From the NCBI RefSeq assembly GCF_014650055.1, contig NZ_BMUF01000007.1:310001-374000 (forward strand): a stretch of 64,000 nt of DNA. The letters run 5' to 3'. Of this stretch, positions 45,170 to 52,897 are shown piece after piece. Made by a program: the position numbers and the translations under genes. The notes beneath the pieces are model-generated. The model was not told the origin of the DNA and ran no database searches. It worked only from the letters and a program-made list of their open reading frames with translations. Position 1 is the stretch's first letter. Each line of letters starts with the position of its first letter. The DNA is from Streptomyces malachitofuscus. Its GTDB lineage: Bacteria; Actinomycetota; Actinomycetes; Streptomycetales; Streptomycetaceae.

Positions 45170-46660
45170 ATGAGCGGCACCGGAACCACACCCACCCCCG
45201 ACGGGACCCCCGACCGGGCCCCCATCCCCGCGCGCCCGGTGATCGTCGTCGGCTCCGGCCCCACGGGGCTGCTCCTGGCCGGTGACCTCGCCGCCGCCAA
45301 CGTCCCTGTCACCGTCGTCGAGAGGCGCCCCCACGGCATCAGCAATCTCTCCCGCGCCTTCGGTGTGCACGCCCGCACCCTGGAGCAGCTCGACGCCCGC
45401 GGTCTCGCCGAGCCCCTGCTCGCCACCGGCAGCACCATCACCGAACTGCGCCTCTTCCGCCGCCTCTCCCTCGACCTGGGCACCCTCCCCTCCCGCTTCC
45501 CGTACCTGCTCATCACCCCGCAGTACGAGGTCGAACGGCTGCTGGAGGAGAGGGCGCGCGAGCTCGGCGTGGAGTTCCTCTTCCAGCACGAGGTCGTGGG
45601 GCTGCGCCAGGACTCCGAGGGCGTCGACCTCGACGTCCGCGTCCCGGACGGCACCGTCGTCACCCGCCGCGCGGCCTACGTCGTCGGCACGGACGGCCAC
45701 CGCAGCGCCGTGCGCCGGGCGGTCGGTCTGCCCTTCCCCGGCGTCTCCGTCATCAAGTCCCTCTTCCTGGCGGACGTACGGCTCGCCGAGCGCCCGCCGG
45801 GCGTGCTCACCGTCAACGGCGCGGGAGACTCCTTCGCGATGATCGCGTCCTTCGGCGACGGCTGGTACCGGGTCATGGGCTGGAACCGCCGGCACGAGGT
45901 CCCCGACGACGCGCCGCTCGAGCTCGACGAGGTCAAGGAGGTCGCACGGCGTGCCCTGGGAACCGACTACGGCATGCACGACGCCCGCTGGCTCTCCCGC
46001 TTCCACAGTGACGAACGGCAGGCGCCCGAGTACCGCGTCGGAAGGGTCTTCCTCGCCGGTGACGCCGCGCACGTCCACTCGCCCGCCGGCGGCCAGGGCA
46101 TGAACACCGGCCTGCAGGACGCGGCCAACCTCGGCTGGAAGCTCGCCGCCGCCGTCCAGGGCCGGGCGCCCGAAGGCCTCCTGGACACCTACCAGACCGA
46201 ACGCCACCCGGTCGGCAAGGCCGTGCTGCGCAGCAGCGGGGGACTGGTCCGGCTGGCGCGGGCGACGAACCCCGCCCTGCGCGCCGTGCGCGCCCTGGTC
46301 ACCGTGGTCCTCAACGCCGTGCGGCCCGCCGGGGCCAAGGCGCTGGCCCGGATCTCCGGCATCGGCTACGCCTACCCGGCCCCGCGCGGCGCCCACCGCC
46401 TCACCGGCACCCGGGTCCCCGACGTGGCGCTGCGGAGCGGCCGGCTGTACGAGGCGCTGCGCGGCGGCCGCTTCGTCCTGATCACGCCCGAGCCGTACGA
46501 CGTCGAGGGCGCCCGCAAGGGATGGCTGACCGCGGAGCGCTGGGCCTCGGAGAGCCGCCGTACGGCCATGCTGGTGCGCCCCGACGGATACGTGGCGTGG
46601 GCCGCCGAATCCGCAGGGCCCGCCGAGATCGAGAGCGCGCTGGCCGCCCACTCCGGGTGA
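45170..46660 (+). CDS. FAD-dependent aromatic monooxygenase (PHBH-type, class A)
   Basis: 496 residues. ATG 45170 follows AGGAGG. Three flavin motifs: GxGxxG in VIVVGSGPTGLLLAGDL with the ERR acidic end, the DG motif in VVGTDGHRSAVRRAVG, and the GD motif in RVFLAGDAAHVHSPAGGQGM. The C-terminal thioredoxin-like part is short. The family hydroxylates phenolic or polyketide substrates with NAD(P)H and O2, often in detoxification. Control by the divergent TetR is likely from the shared repeat-filled promoter. The substrate is unknown; identification as rifampin monooxygenase is not supported. Confidence 0.9.
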   Translation: MSGTGTTPTPDGTPDRAPIPARPVIVVGSGPTGLLLAGDLAAANVPVTVVERRPHGISNLSRAFGVHARTLEQLDARGLAEPLLATGSTITELRLFRRLSLDLGTLPSRFPYLLITPQYEVERLLEERARELGVEFLFQHEVVGLRQDSEGVDLDVRVPDGTVVTRRAAYVVGTDGHRSAVRRAVGLPFPGVSVIKSLFLADVRLAERPPGVLTVNGAGDSFAMIASFGDGWYRVMGWNRRHEVPDDAPLELDEVKEVARRALGTDYGMHDARWLSRFHSDERQAPEYRVGRVFLAGDAAHVHSPAGGQGMNTGLQDAANLGWKLAAAVQGRAPEGLLDTYQTERHPVGKAVLRSSGGLVRLARATNPALRAVRALVTVVLNAVRPAGAKALARISGIGYAYPAPRGAHRLTGTRVPDVALRSGRLYEALRGGRFVLITPEPYDVEGARKGWLTAERWASESRRTAMLVRPDGYVAWAAESAGPAEIESALAAHSG

Positions 46661-46673
46661 GGCGGCCGGGCGG

Positions 46674-47186
46674 TCACCGTTCCGTCGTGATGAGCAACTC
46701 CCTCAGCAAGCCGGCCAGTTGGCAGGCTCGCTGCTCGTCGAGGGCGGACAGCGCCTCCGTCTGCTCGGCGAGGCCCGCGCCGACGGCCTCGTCGATCAGG
46801 CGCAGCCCCTCCTCGGTGAGCGTGACCTGGAGCCCGCGCCGGTCGTGCGGGTCGGGGGAGCGGCGCAGCAGGCCGGCCCGCTCCAGTTTGTCGAGGCGGC
46901 CCGTCATGCCGCCGGTGGTGAGCATCAGCGTCCCCGAGAGCTGCCGGGGGGAGAGGGTGTAGGGCTCCCCGGACCGGCGCAGCGTGGCCAGGACGTCGAA
47001 CTCCCCGCGCGAGATTCCGTACCGGGCGTACGCCTTCTCCATCCGGTCGCCCATGGCGCGCGCGAGCCGGTAGATGCGCCCGAAGACCTCCATGCCGGCC
47101 GTGTCGAGATCGGGCCGCACCTGCGCCCACTGCTCGATGATCGCGTCGACGGCGTCCGTGGGGCGCTGCTCGGGAGGTGTGCTCAT
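46674..47186 (-). CDS. MarR-family transcriptional regulator
   Basis: 170 residues. The winged HTH spans SRGEFDVLATLRRSGEPYTL, LSGTLMLTTGGMTGRLDKLE and the wing RSPDPHDRRGLQVTLTEEG. N- and C-terminal helices dimerise. Convergent with the monooxygenase gene (13 bp between stops) and divergent from an EamA exporter, which is its likely target. Confidence 0.9.
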   Translation of the reverse strand: MSTPPEQRPTDAVDAIIEQWAQVRPDLDTAGMEVFGRIYRLARAMGDRMEKAYARYGISRGEFDVLATLRRSGEPYTLSPRQLSGTLMLTTGGMTGRLDKLERAGLLRRSPDPHDRRGLQVTLTEEGLRLIDEAVGAGLAEQTEALSALDEQRACQLAGLLRELLITTER

Positions 47187-47249
47187 GGCAGGAGTATCCG
47201 CCGGACCTGGCTCGCCCGCAAGAAAGTGGATCGGCAGAAAGCTGCTTCA

Positions 47250-47262
47250 AAGCAAGTTGCTT
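47250..47262. promoter_or_regulatory. MarR operator candidate between marR-type gene and EamA gene
   Basis: AAGCAA-g-TTGCTT is a perfect 6-1-6 inverted repeat. Related half-sites GCTTCAAAGC and AAGCTACTTGCC flank it. It is in the A/T-richest part of the divergent spacer. Confidence 0.65.
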
Positions 47263-47335
47263 AATGCTAAGCTACTTGCCATTGACCTACTGCGTATCCT
47301 GCAGCGACCGTCCGACCGGAAGAGGTGCGCCCGTC

Positions 47336-48268
47336 ATGGCCGCGAACCGCGCCACCCTCATCGCGCTCACCGCCCTCGCCCCCGTCTCGTGGGGCACCAC
47401 CTATGCCGTGACCACGGAGTTCCTCCCGCCGGACCGCCCGCTCTTCACCGGCCTGATGCGTGCCCTGCCCGCAGGACTGGTCCTCCTCGCGCTGGCCCGG
47501 GTGCTGCCGCGCGGTGCCTGGTGGTGGAAGGCGACGGTGCTCGGCGCGCTCAACATCGGCGCCTTCTTCCCGCTGCTGTTCCTCTCCGCGTACCGGCTGC
47601 CCGGTGGCATGGCGGCGGTCGTCGGCTCGGTCGGCCCGCTGCTCGTGGTCGCCCTCTCGGCCCTGCTGCTGGGGCAGCGGCCGACATTCCGCAACGTCCT
47701 CACCGGCGTCGTGGCCGCGTTCGGTGTCAGCCTGGTCGTCCTGAAGGCGGCCGGTGCCCTGGACGTCCTGGGCGTCCTCGCGGCCCTCACCGCCACCGCG
47801 TCGATGTCCGCCGGCACGGTGCTCACCAAGCGGTGGGGCCGCCCGGAGGGCGTGGGCCCCCTCGCCCTCACCGGCTGGCAGCTCACCGCGGGCGGTCTGC
47901 TCGTCGCGCCGGTCGCCTTCCTGGCCGAGGGTGCCCCGCCCGCCCTGGACGCCCCGGCGGCCGGGGGGTACGTCTATCTGGCCCTCGCGAACACGGCGAT
48001 CGCGTACTGGCTCTGGTTCCGGGGCATCGGCCGTCTCACCGCCACCCAGGTCACGTTCCTCGGCCCGCTCTCCCCGCTCACGGCGGCGGTGGTCGGCTGG
48101 GCGGCCCTCGGCGAGTCGCTGACGCCGCTGCAACTGACGGGCATGGCGCTGGCGTTCGGGGCGACGGTGGCGGGCCAGATCACCGCGCGGCCCGGCGCGG
48201 GGTCCGGAGCGCCCGCGCCCTCCCGTCCGGTGCTCGCGTCCGTGGAGTCGCCGAAGGTCCGGTGCTGA
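47336..48268 (+). CDS. EamA/DMT-family metabolite exporter
   Basis: 310 residues with ten hydrophobic helices arranged as two EamA repeats (LTALAPVSWGTTYAVTTEFL in the first, LALANTAIAYWLWFRGIGRL in the second). ATG 47336 is chosen; the longer frame reads through the MarR operator and is rejected. Family members export amino acids, nucleosides or drugs. Divergent from the MarR gene. Confidence 0.88.
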   Translation: MAANRATLIALTALAPVSWGTTYAVTTEFLPPDRPLFTGLMRALPAGLVLLALARVLPRGAWWWKATVLGALNIGAFFPLLFLSAYRLPGGMAAVVGSVGPLLVVALSALLLGQRPTFRNVLTGVVAAFGVSLVVLKAAGALDVLGVLAALTATASMSAGTVLTKRWGRPEGVGPLALTGWQLTAGGLLVAPVAFLAEGAPPALDAPAAGGYVYLALANTAIAYWLWFRGIGRLTATQVTFLGPLSPLTAAVVGWAALGESLTPLQLTGMALAFGATVAGQITARPGAGSGAPAPSRPVLASVESPKVRC

Positions 48269-48361
48269 GGCGGGCGCAACGTTTGAGCCATGCGGGGAGA
48301 AAGTGGCGCGTTCAATCATTGCTGCCCCGTGTGACGGCGCGCAGCCTGGAAGTCGAACGCG

Positions 48362-48375
48362 CGGGAGCGCTCCCA
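48362..48375. promoter_or_regulatory. CebR-like operator upstream of CBM2 sugar dehydrogenase gene
   Basis: CGGGAGCGCTCCCA matches 13 of 14 positions of the CebR consensus TGGGAGCGCTCCCA, the cellobiose-responsive repressor site of streptomycete cellulose genes. It is about 117 bp upstream of a gene whose product carries a cellulose-binding module, which supports the reading. Confidence 0.75.
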
Positions 48376-48491
48376 TGCATAAGTGGCCGCACCACCGAGC
48401 CCACAGCGCCGCGCCACCTCAGCCCCACAAGCACCGGAGCGCACCCTCGACGCACCACCGCCGTGCAAGCGTCCCCGTCTCTGGAGCCGAC

Positions 48492-50009
48492 ATGCCAAGA
48501 CGCCGATGGACCGGGCCTCTCCTCCTGGCCCTCCTGCTGACCGTGCTGGCCCCCCTGCCCGCAGCCGTGGCGGACACCGCGCCGACCGGGACCGCGCCGG
48601 CCGTGCCGCTGCCCTCCCTCAGCGCCACCACGACCCAGGTCGCCTCCGGCCTGAGACGCCCCACCGCGATCGCCGCCCCCGACGACGGCACGGACCGCCT
48701 GTTCATCACGGAGAAGTCCGGAACCGTCCGCGTCTACCACCCGGACACCGGCCTGGCCCCGAGCACCCTCCTCGACATCACCTCGGCCGTGGACGAGTCG
48801 GGCAACGAGCGCGGCCTGCTCGGCATCGCCCTCCCGCCCGACTTCGCCGACACCCGGACCCTGTACCTGGCGTACACGGCCCCGCCCGACGGCGCGGTCA
48901 CCCTCGCCCGCTACCGGCTCGACGACTCCCGCCTGGAGGTCCTGCTCTCCCAGGAGCACGCCGAGTTCAGCAACCACAACGGCGGCCAGCTCGCGTTCGG
49001 CCCCGACGGCAACCTGTACTGGAGCATCGGCGACGGCGGCGGCTCCGGCGACCCCTTCCGTGCCGGGCAACGACTGGACACCCTGCTGGGCAAGATCATG
49101 CGCATCGACGTGAGCCGCGGCTGCGACCCGCTGCCGTACTGCGTACCCGCCGACAACCCGTTCGTGGACACGCCCGGCGCCCGCGGGGAGATCTGGCTGT
49201 ACGGTCTGCGCAACCCGTGGCGCTTCTCCTTCGACGCCGCCGACGGCTCGATGTGGATCGGCGACGTGGGCCAGGGCCGCTGGGAGGAGATCGACCACCT
49301 CGCCCCCGGCGAGGGCGGGCTGAACCTCGGCTGGTCCTGCTACGAGGGCCTGGAGAAGTTCGCGAACGGCGACTGCGTGCCCGGCGAGGAGTACACGGAG
49401 CCCGTCTTCACGTACTCCCCCTACACCGGCGGCTGTTCGGTCATCGGCGGCCATGTGTACCGGGGCCGGGAGTACGCCGACCTGGTCGGCGGTACGTACA
49501 TCGCCACCGACTACTGCTCCTCGACCGTGTGGGCGCTGCGGCCCGACGGCGACGGCGGCTACGAGCAGGCCGAGATCGGGGAGATGCCCACCCAGGTGAC
49601 GTCGGTCGGCACGACCGCGGACGGCGAGTTCTACGTGGTCAACGACCTCCCCGGCGGCCTGCACAAGGTGTCGTTCTCGCAGGAGGAACCCGCCTGCCGG
49701 GTGGACCGTACGGTCACCGCCTGGGGCACCGGCATGACGGTCGACCTCACCGTCACCAACACCGGCGACACCCCGGTGAACGGCTGGGAGCTGGAGTTCC
49801 CGCTCGCCCTCGGCCAGACGGTCGTCTCCGACTGGAACACCACGCTGACGCAGGGCAGCAACACGATCACGGCAGTCAACGCCCCGCACAACGCCACGAT
49901 CGAACCCGGCGCGAGCGTCACCCTCGGCTATCTCACCGAGCACACCGGCGACACGTCGCCGCCGGCGCGCTTCATGCTCAACGGCGACGCCTGCGCGGTG
50001 GGCCGCTGA
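48492..50009 (+). CDS. Secreted PQQ-dependent sugar dehydrogenase (GSDH-type) with C-terminal CBM2
   Basis: 505 residues. A signal peptide (WTGPLLLALLLTVLAPLPAAVA) is followed by a six-bladed sorbosone/glucose dehydrogenase propeller: GLLGIALPPDF, FSNHNGGQLAFGPDGNLYWS (catalytic His), GLRNPWRFSFD, and an ASN/Arg-rich PQQ site. The last ~100 residues (CRVDRTVTAWGTGMTVDLTV, GWELEFPLALGQTVVSDWN, with Cys at both ends) are a CBM2 carbohydrate-binding module. It would oxidise sugars at cellulose surfaces, possibly feeding electrons to lytic polysaccharide monooxygenases. A CebR-like box upstream ties it to the cellulose regulon. Confidence 0.9.
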   Translation: MPRRRWTGPLLLALLLTVLAPLPAAVADTAPTGTAPAVPLPSLSATTTQVASGLRRPTAIAAPDDGTDRLFITEKSGTVRVYHPDTGLAPSTLLDITSAVDESGNERGLLGIALPPDFADTRTLYLAYTAPPDGAVTLARYRLDDSRLEVLLSQEHAEFSNHNGGQLAFGPDGNLYWSIGDGGGSGDPFRAGQRLDTLLGKIMRIDVSRGCDPLPYCVPADNPFVDTPGARGEIWLYGLRNPWRFSFDAADGSMWIGDVGQGRWEEIDHLAPGEGGLNLGWSCYEGLEKFANGDCVPGEEYTEPVFTYSPYTGGCSVIGGHVYRGREYADLVGGTYIATDYCSSTVWALRPDGDGGYEQAEIGEMPTQVTSVGTTADGEFYVVNDLPGGLHKVSFSQEEPACRVDRTVTAWGTGMTVDLTVTNTGDTPVNGWELEFPLALGQTVVSDWNTTLTQGSNTITAVNAPHNATIEPGASVTLGYLTEHTGDTSPPARFMLNGDACAVGR

Positions 50010-50024
50010 GCGGCCCGCGGGACG

Positions 50025-50390
50025 TCAAGCACGCCTGACGGACTGCTCGATGAGGGCGACGGTGGCACGGGGGTCGTCGACCTCGATGACGAGGCGGTCG
50101 TAGGTCTCGGCGTCGGCGAGTTCGACGACGACCGCCTTGTCCGGGTTCTTCACGTCCCAGAAGAGGCGCTCCCCGTCGCGCCGAAAGCGGCCGGCGGTGA
50201 TGACGCCCGGGACGTGGGTGCCGCCGACCCGTATGCCCTTCGGTTCGCGGGCCATCCCGGGGTCATGGGTGGCGCCGCGCACATGGGCGAGGGGGATCTC
50301 CAGCCGGCTCCTGAACGTCCAGAGCTTGTCGAGACCCTGGAACTCGACGTTCAGCAGGCCGTGCTCGCGGTCGACGGAGATCATGGCCAT
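50025..50390 (-). CDS. Conserved hypothetical protein, small beta-rich domain
   Basis: 121 residues. Beta-strand pattern with MISVDREHGLLNVEFQGLDK at the start, a central GIRVGGTHVPGVITAGRF and a C-terminal helix (PRATVALIEQSVRRA), resembling bacterial PH-like domain proteins. No signal peptide. It starts two bases after the upstream tetR stop and is therefore cotranscribed with it. Function unknown. Confidence 0.75.
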   Translation of the reverse strand: MAMISVDREHGLLNVEFQGLDKLWTFRSRLEIPLAHVRGATHDPGMAREPKGIRVGGTHVPGVITAGRFRRDGERLFWDVKNPDKAVVVELADAETYDRLVIEVDDPRATVALIEQSVRRA

Positions 50391-50392
50391 GG

Positions 50393-50881
50393 TCAGTGCT
50401 CCTTGGAGACGGTCGGCCGGGAGGCGCGCAGCCGCAGGCGGGCGCCGAGGACGGTGGAGGCGAGCTGAGGTGCGGCGTCGCCGTGGGAGGGGCGCAGGGC
50501 GTCCTCCAGTGCGGCGATGCCCTCCGCGACCAGGGCGGCGACCTCCGGGTCGTGCGGGGCCCGTTCGGCGGCGGCGAGCAGCAGCAGTCCGGCGGCCGGC
50601 CCGTTGTCGTACGAGGCGATGGCCGTGGTCAGCGCCTGCTCGGGGTCGGTGAGGGTGGCGATGGCGTCGGTGGTCGGATGGATCTCGTGGTCGAGATGGC
50701 TGCGGAGGGCGGTCAGGTGCAGCCCTCTCTTCGAGCCGAACACCTTGTAGAGGCTGCCCCGGTGCACGCCGGTGGCGGTGACCAGGTCGTCGACGGAGGT
50801 GCCCTCGTAACCGTGCGTGGCGAAGAGGGCCGCCGCGCTCTCGACGGCCCGGTCGGTGTCGAAGGTGCGTGGTCGTCCCAT
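50393..50881 (-). CDS. TetR-family transcriptional regulator
   Basis: 162 residues, on the short side for the family. The HTH is AVESAAALFATHGYEGTSVD, DLVTATGVHRGSLYKVFGSK; the C-terminal ligand region is only ~110 residues. It precedes the PH-like gene in a two-gene leftward unit and diverges from the histone-fold gene. An imperfect inverted repeat lies just upstream of its start. Confidence 0.88.
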   Translation of the reverse strand: MGRPRTFDTDRAVESAAALFATHGYEGTSVDDLVTATGVHRGSLYKVFGSKRGLHLTALRSHLDHEIHPTTDAIATLTDPEQALTTAIASYDNGPAAGLLLLAAAERAPHDPEVAALVAEGIAALEDALRPSHGDAAPQLASTVLGARLRLRASRPTVSKEH

Positions 50882-50899
50882 GCCGAGGAGCCTACGACA

Positions 50900-50934
50900 T
50901 TGAAGAACGCTCGGTCAAGAACAACCGTTCTCAA
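50900..50934. promoter_or_regulatory. Operator/promoter region of tetR (divergent from histone-fold gene)
   Basis: TTG-a-AGAACG (50900-50909) is repeated inversely as CGTTCT-CAA (50926-50934). On the minus strand TTGACC followed 18 bases later by TAGGCT could be the promoter; it would start transcription almost at the ATG, giving a leaderless tetR mRNA. Confidence 0.5.
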
Positions 50935-51022
50935 ACTGCTGCGGGCGGATGTCGCCACGCGCGAGGCCCTTGTGATGAAGTGTGGAAACCGCACAACTCA
51001 ACAGCAGGGAGCGCTACTTCCG

Positions 51023-51796
51023 ATGACCACACGACCCGCACGCCCTGAACACCGCGGTCCCGGGGCCGCCTCGGTCATGGACGATGTCTCGCCGTTCAGG
51101 CCTCCTCTCGTCCGGACGGTGTTCAGGGACGTCACCCCGTTGCACGTCTCCCGGCCGGCGCTGGGGGTCGCCGCGTCGGTGACACGGACCGTGCTGACGG
51201 AGATCATCGACGGCGCGAGGGCAGCGGCGGCGGAGGAGGGCCGCGGGAAGCTGGTTCCCCGTGACCTGATCTCGGCGATCGACCGCAACGTCGAGGTCGA
51301 GGTGGGCGCCCAGTGGTACGTCCACAGCCCGACGTTTCGCGGCCTGACCGGCGTCGTGTACGACGCCGATGGTGTCGTCGTGCCTCCCCGTCAGCGCAAC
51401 GGGGCGCGCAACCCGAGTGGTGTGGACGGCGCCCACCGGTTCGAGGCCGGAGTCAAGAGACTGCTGCGGAGCCGGGGGACGACGGCCGTCCCGGCGATGG
51501 TCCGCGACCTGAACGGCATCGCCAGCGTGTTCCTGACGGACCTCGCCCGGGACGCGGCCATGGTCGTCCGGGAAGGCGGGGTCAAACGTTTCGGTACGGT
51601 CAGCCTGGGGACGCCGGGCCACCCCGACTCATTCCTCAAGGATCCCCTTCTGGCCCTGTCCAACCGCCGAGGGGACTGGCGGACCATCGGCAGGGACGAC
51701 GTCCTGGCCGCCACCACGATGCAGTTGTTCGGCGACCTCAGGAAGCAGGCCCTCGCCGAGGCGTGCGAGGCGATACCGCAGCCTCCGGCCGGCTGA
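51023..51796 (+). CDS. Histone-fold doublet protein (two predicted histone folds in one chain)
   Basis: 257 residues from ATG 51023 (ATG 50975 would add 16). Fold 1, residues ~26-90: helix 1 PFRPPLVRTVFRDVTP, a short loop, long helix 2 SRPALGVAASVTRTVLTEII plus DGARAAAAEEG, then loop 2/helix 3 GKLVPRDLISAIDRN. The last segment mirrors histone H2A RIIPRHLQLAI and archaeal KTIKAEDIELAV. Fold 2, residues ~138-238: RFEAGVKRLLR (compare H2A VGRIHRLLR), helix 2 VRDLNGIASVFLTDLARDAA, a ~33-residue insertion, then WRTIGRDDVLAAT with the Arg-Thr...Asp arrangement of archaeal histones. No other domain. Identification is from motif reading and needs structure prediction. A TetR gene is divergent upstream. 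Confidence 0.7.
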   Translation: MTTRPARPEHRGPGAASVMDDVSPFRPPLVRTVFRDVTPLHVSRPALGVAASVTRTVLTEIIDGARAAAAEEGRGKLVPRDLISAIDRNVEVEVGAQWYVHSPTFRGLTGVVYDADGVVVPPRQRNGARNPSGVDGAHRFEAGVKRLLRSRGTTAVPAMVRDLNGIASVFLTDLARDAAMVVREGGVKRFGTVSLGTPGHPDSFLKDPLLALSNRRGDWRTIGRDDVLAATTMQLFGDLRKQALAEACEAIPQPPAG

Positions 51797-51873
51797 CCGG
51801 GCGCGGCCACCGTCGCCGCGGACGCGTCCAATTCGATGGCCTCCGTACGCCCCCGTCTGCGAGCATCCGGCTC

Positions 51874-52737
51874 ATGCCGACTTTCGCCGCGCCCGACGGG
51901 ACCCGCCTCGCCTACCACCGGAAGGGCGCCGGGGGTGATCAACCGCTCGTCTGCGTTCCCGGCGGACCGATGATGCCCTCCGCCTACTTCGGTGACCTCG
52001 GCGGGCTGGCCGCCCGGCGGGAGCTGGTGCTGCTGGACCTGCGCGGCACAGGGGACTCGGACCGGCCCGCCGACCTCACGGGCCTCCGGGTGGACCGGCA
52101 GGCGGAGGACATCGAGGCGCTCCGGTCCGCCCTGGGCCTGGAGCGGATGGACCTCCTCGGCCACTCGGCCGCCGGTGACCTCGTGCTGGCCTACGCCGCC
52201 CGGTACCCGGAGCGGGTGCGCTCCCTCGTCCTGGTCTGCGCGCGTGCGCGCACCGCCGGGATCGACTTCCCCGTCGAACGGCGCCGCGAGGTCCTGGAGT
52301 TGCGCCGGGACGAGCCCTGGTACGACGAGGTCCGGCCGGCCTTCGAACGGGCGGTGTCCGGGAAGGCGGACGACGCGGACTTCGACCTGCTCGACCGCCT
52401 GTCCTACGGCCGCTGGGACGCGGCCGCGCAGACACACGCCGCCGCATGCGCCAAGGCGTTCGACGAGCAAGCGGCGGCCGCCTATCTGGCCCCGGGCGCC
52501 TTCGACGGCGCGGACGCCGCCCGCACGGCTCTGGCCGCCCTCGACGCTCCCGTCCTCGTCCTCTCCGGGGCCCTGGACGGCTCTCCCCGCCCGGACTCGG
52601 CGGCGAAGGTGGCGGGTCTCTTCCCACGCGGCGAGCACGTCGTACAGCAAGGCGCCGCACACAACCCATGGGTGGACGACCCCGACGACTTCGTCCGCAC
52701 GGTAACCGGGTTCCTGAGTCGTTCCGCTTTTGATTGA
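51874..52737 (+). CDS. Alpha/beta hydrolase (proline iminopeptidase-like)
   Basis: 287 residues. The oxyanion region is VCVPGGPMMPSAYFGD, with LLDLRGTGDSDRP next, the nucleophile elbow GHSAAG with catalytic Ser, and the late His in QGAAHNPWVDDPDDF; the acid is probably in VLSGALDGSPRPDS. HGGPG-like start and DLRGxGxS are typical of S33 peptidase/esterase relatives. It begins 78 bp after the histone-fold gene on the same strand; no strong ribosome site precedes ATG 51874. Confidence 0.85.
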   Translation: MPTFAAPDGTRLAYHRKGAGGDQPLVCVPGGPMMPSAYFGDLGGLAARRELVLLDLRGTGDSDRPADLTGLRVDRQAEDIEALRSALGLERMDLLGHSAAGDLVLAYAARYPERVRSLVLVCARARTAGIDFPVERRREVLELRRDEPWYDEVRPAFERAVSGKADDADFDLLDRLSYGRWDAAAQTHAAACAKAFDEQAAAAYLAPGAFDGADAARTALAALDAPVLVLSGALDGSPRPDSAAKVAGLFPRGEHVVQQGAAHNPWVDDPDDFVRTVTGFLSRSAFD

Positions 52738-52810
52738 AGCGTGAAGCGCCGTTTCGATCGGACCTGCGATGAGTGGTGTCTGAAAACGTCTGTTGGTTCC
52801 TGATGTTCCT

Positions 52811-52839
52811 TTGAATCATGACTATGCACTGCTTACGGT
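52811..52839 (+). promoter_or_regulatory. Candidate promoter of the secreted-protein gene
   Basis: TTGAAT (52811-52816) and TACGGT (52834-52839) are spaced 17 bp within a noticeably A/T-richer stretch (52738-52897), about 60 bp upstream of GTG 52898. Confidence 0.45.
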
Positions 52840-52897
52840 CTCCCCTTGTGCCGACTTTCTCAGTGCGGCGCAGACCAAAAAAAGGGGGAAGGCCAGA

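Noticed and set aside
45170..46660. Possible rifampin monooxygenase (Rox)
   Set aside because: Family motifs are general to class A flavin hydroxylases and no rifamycin-associated element is present upstream; only the family is claimed.
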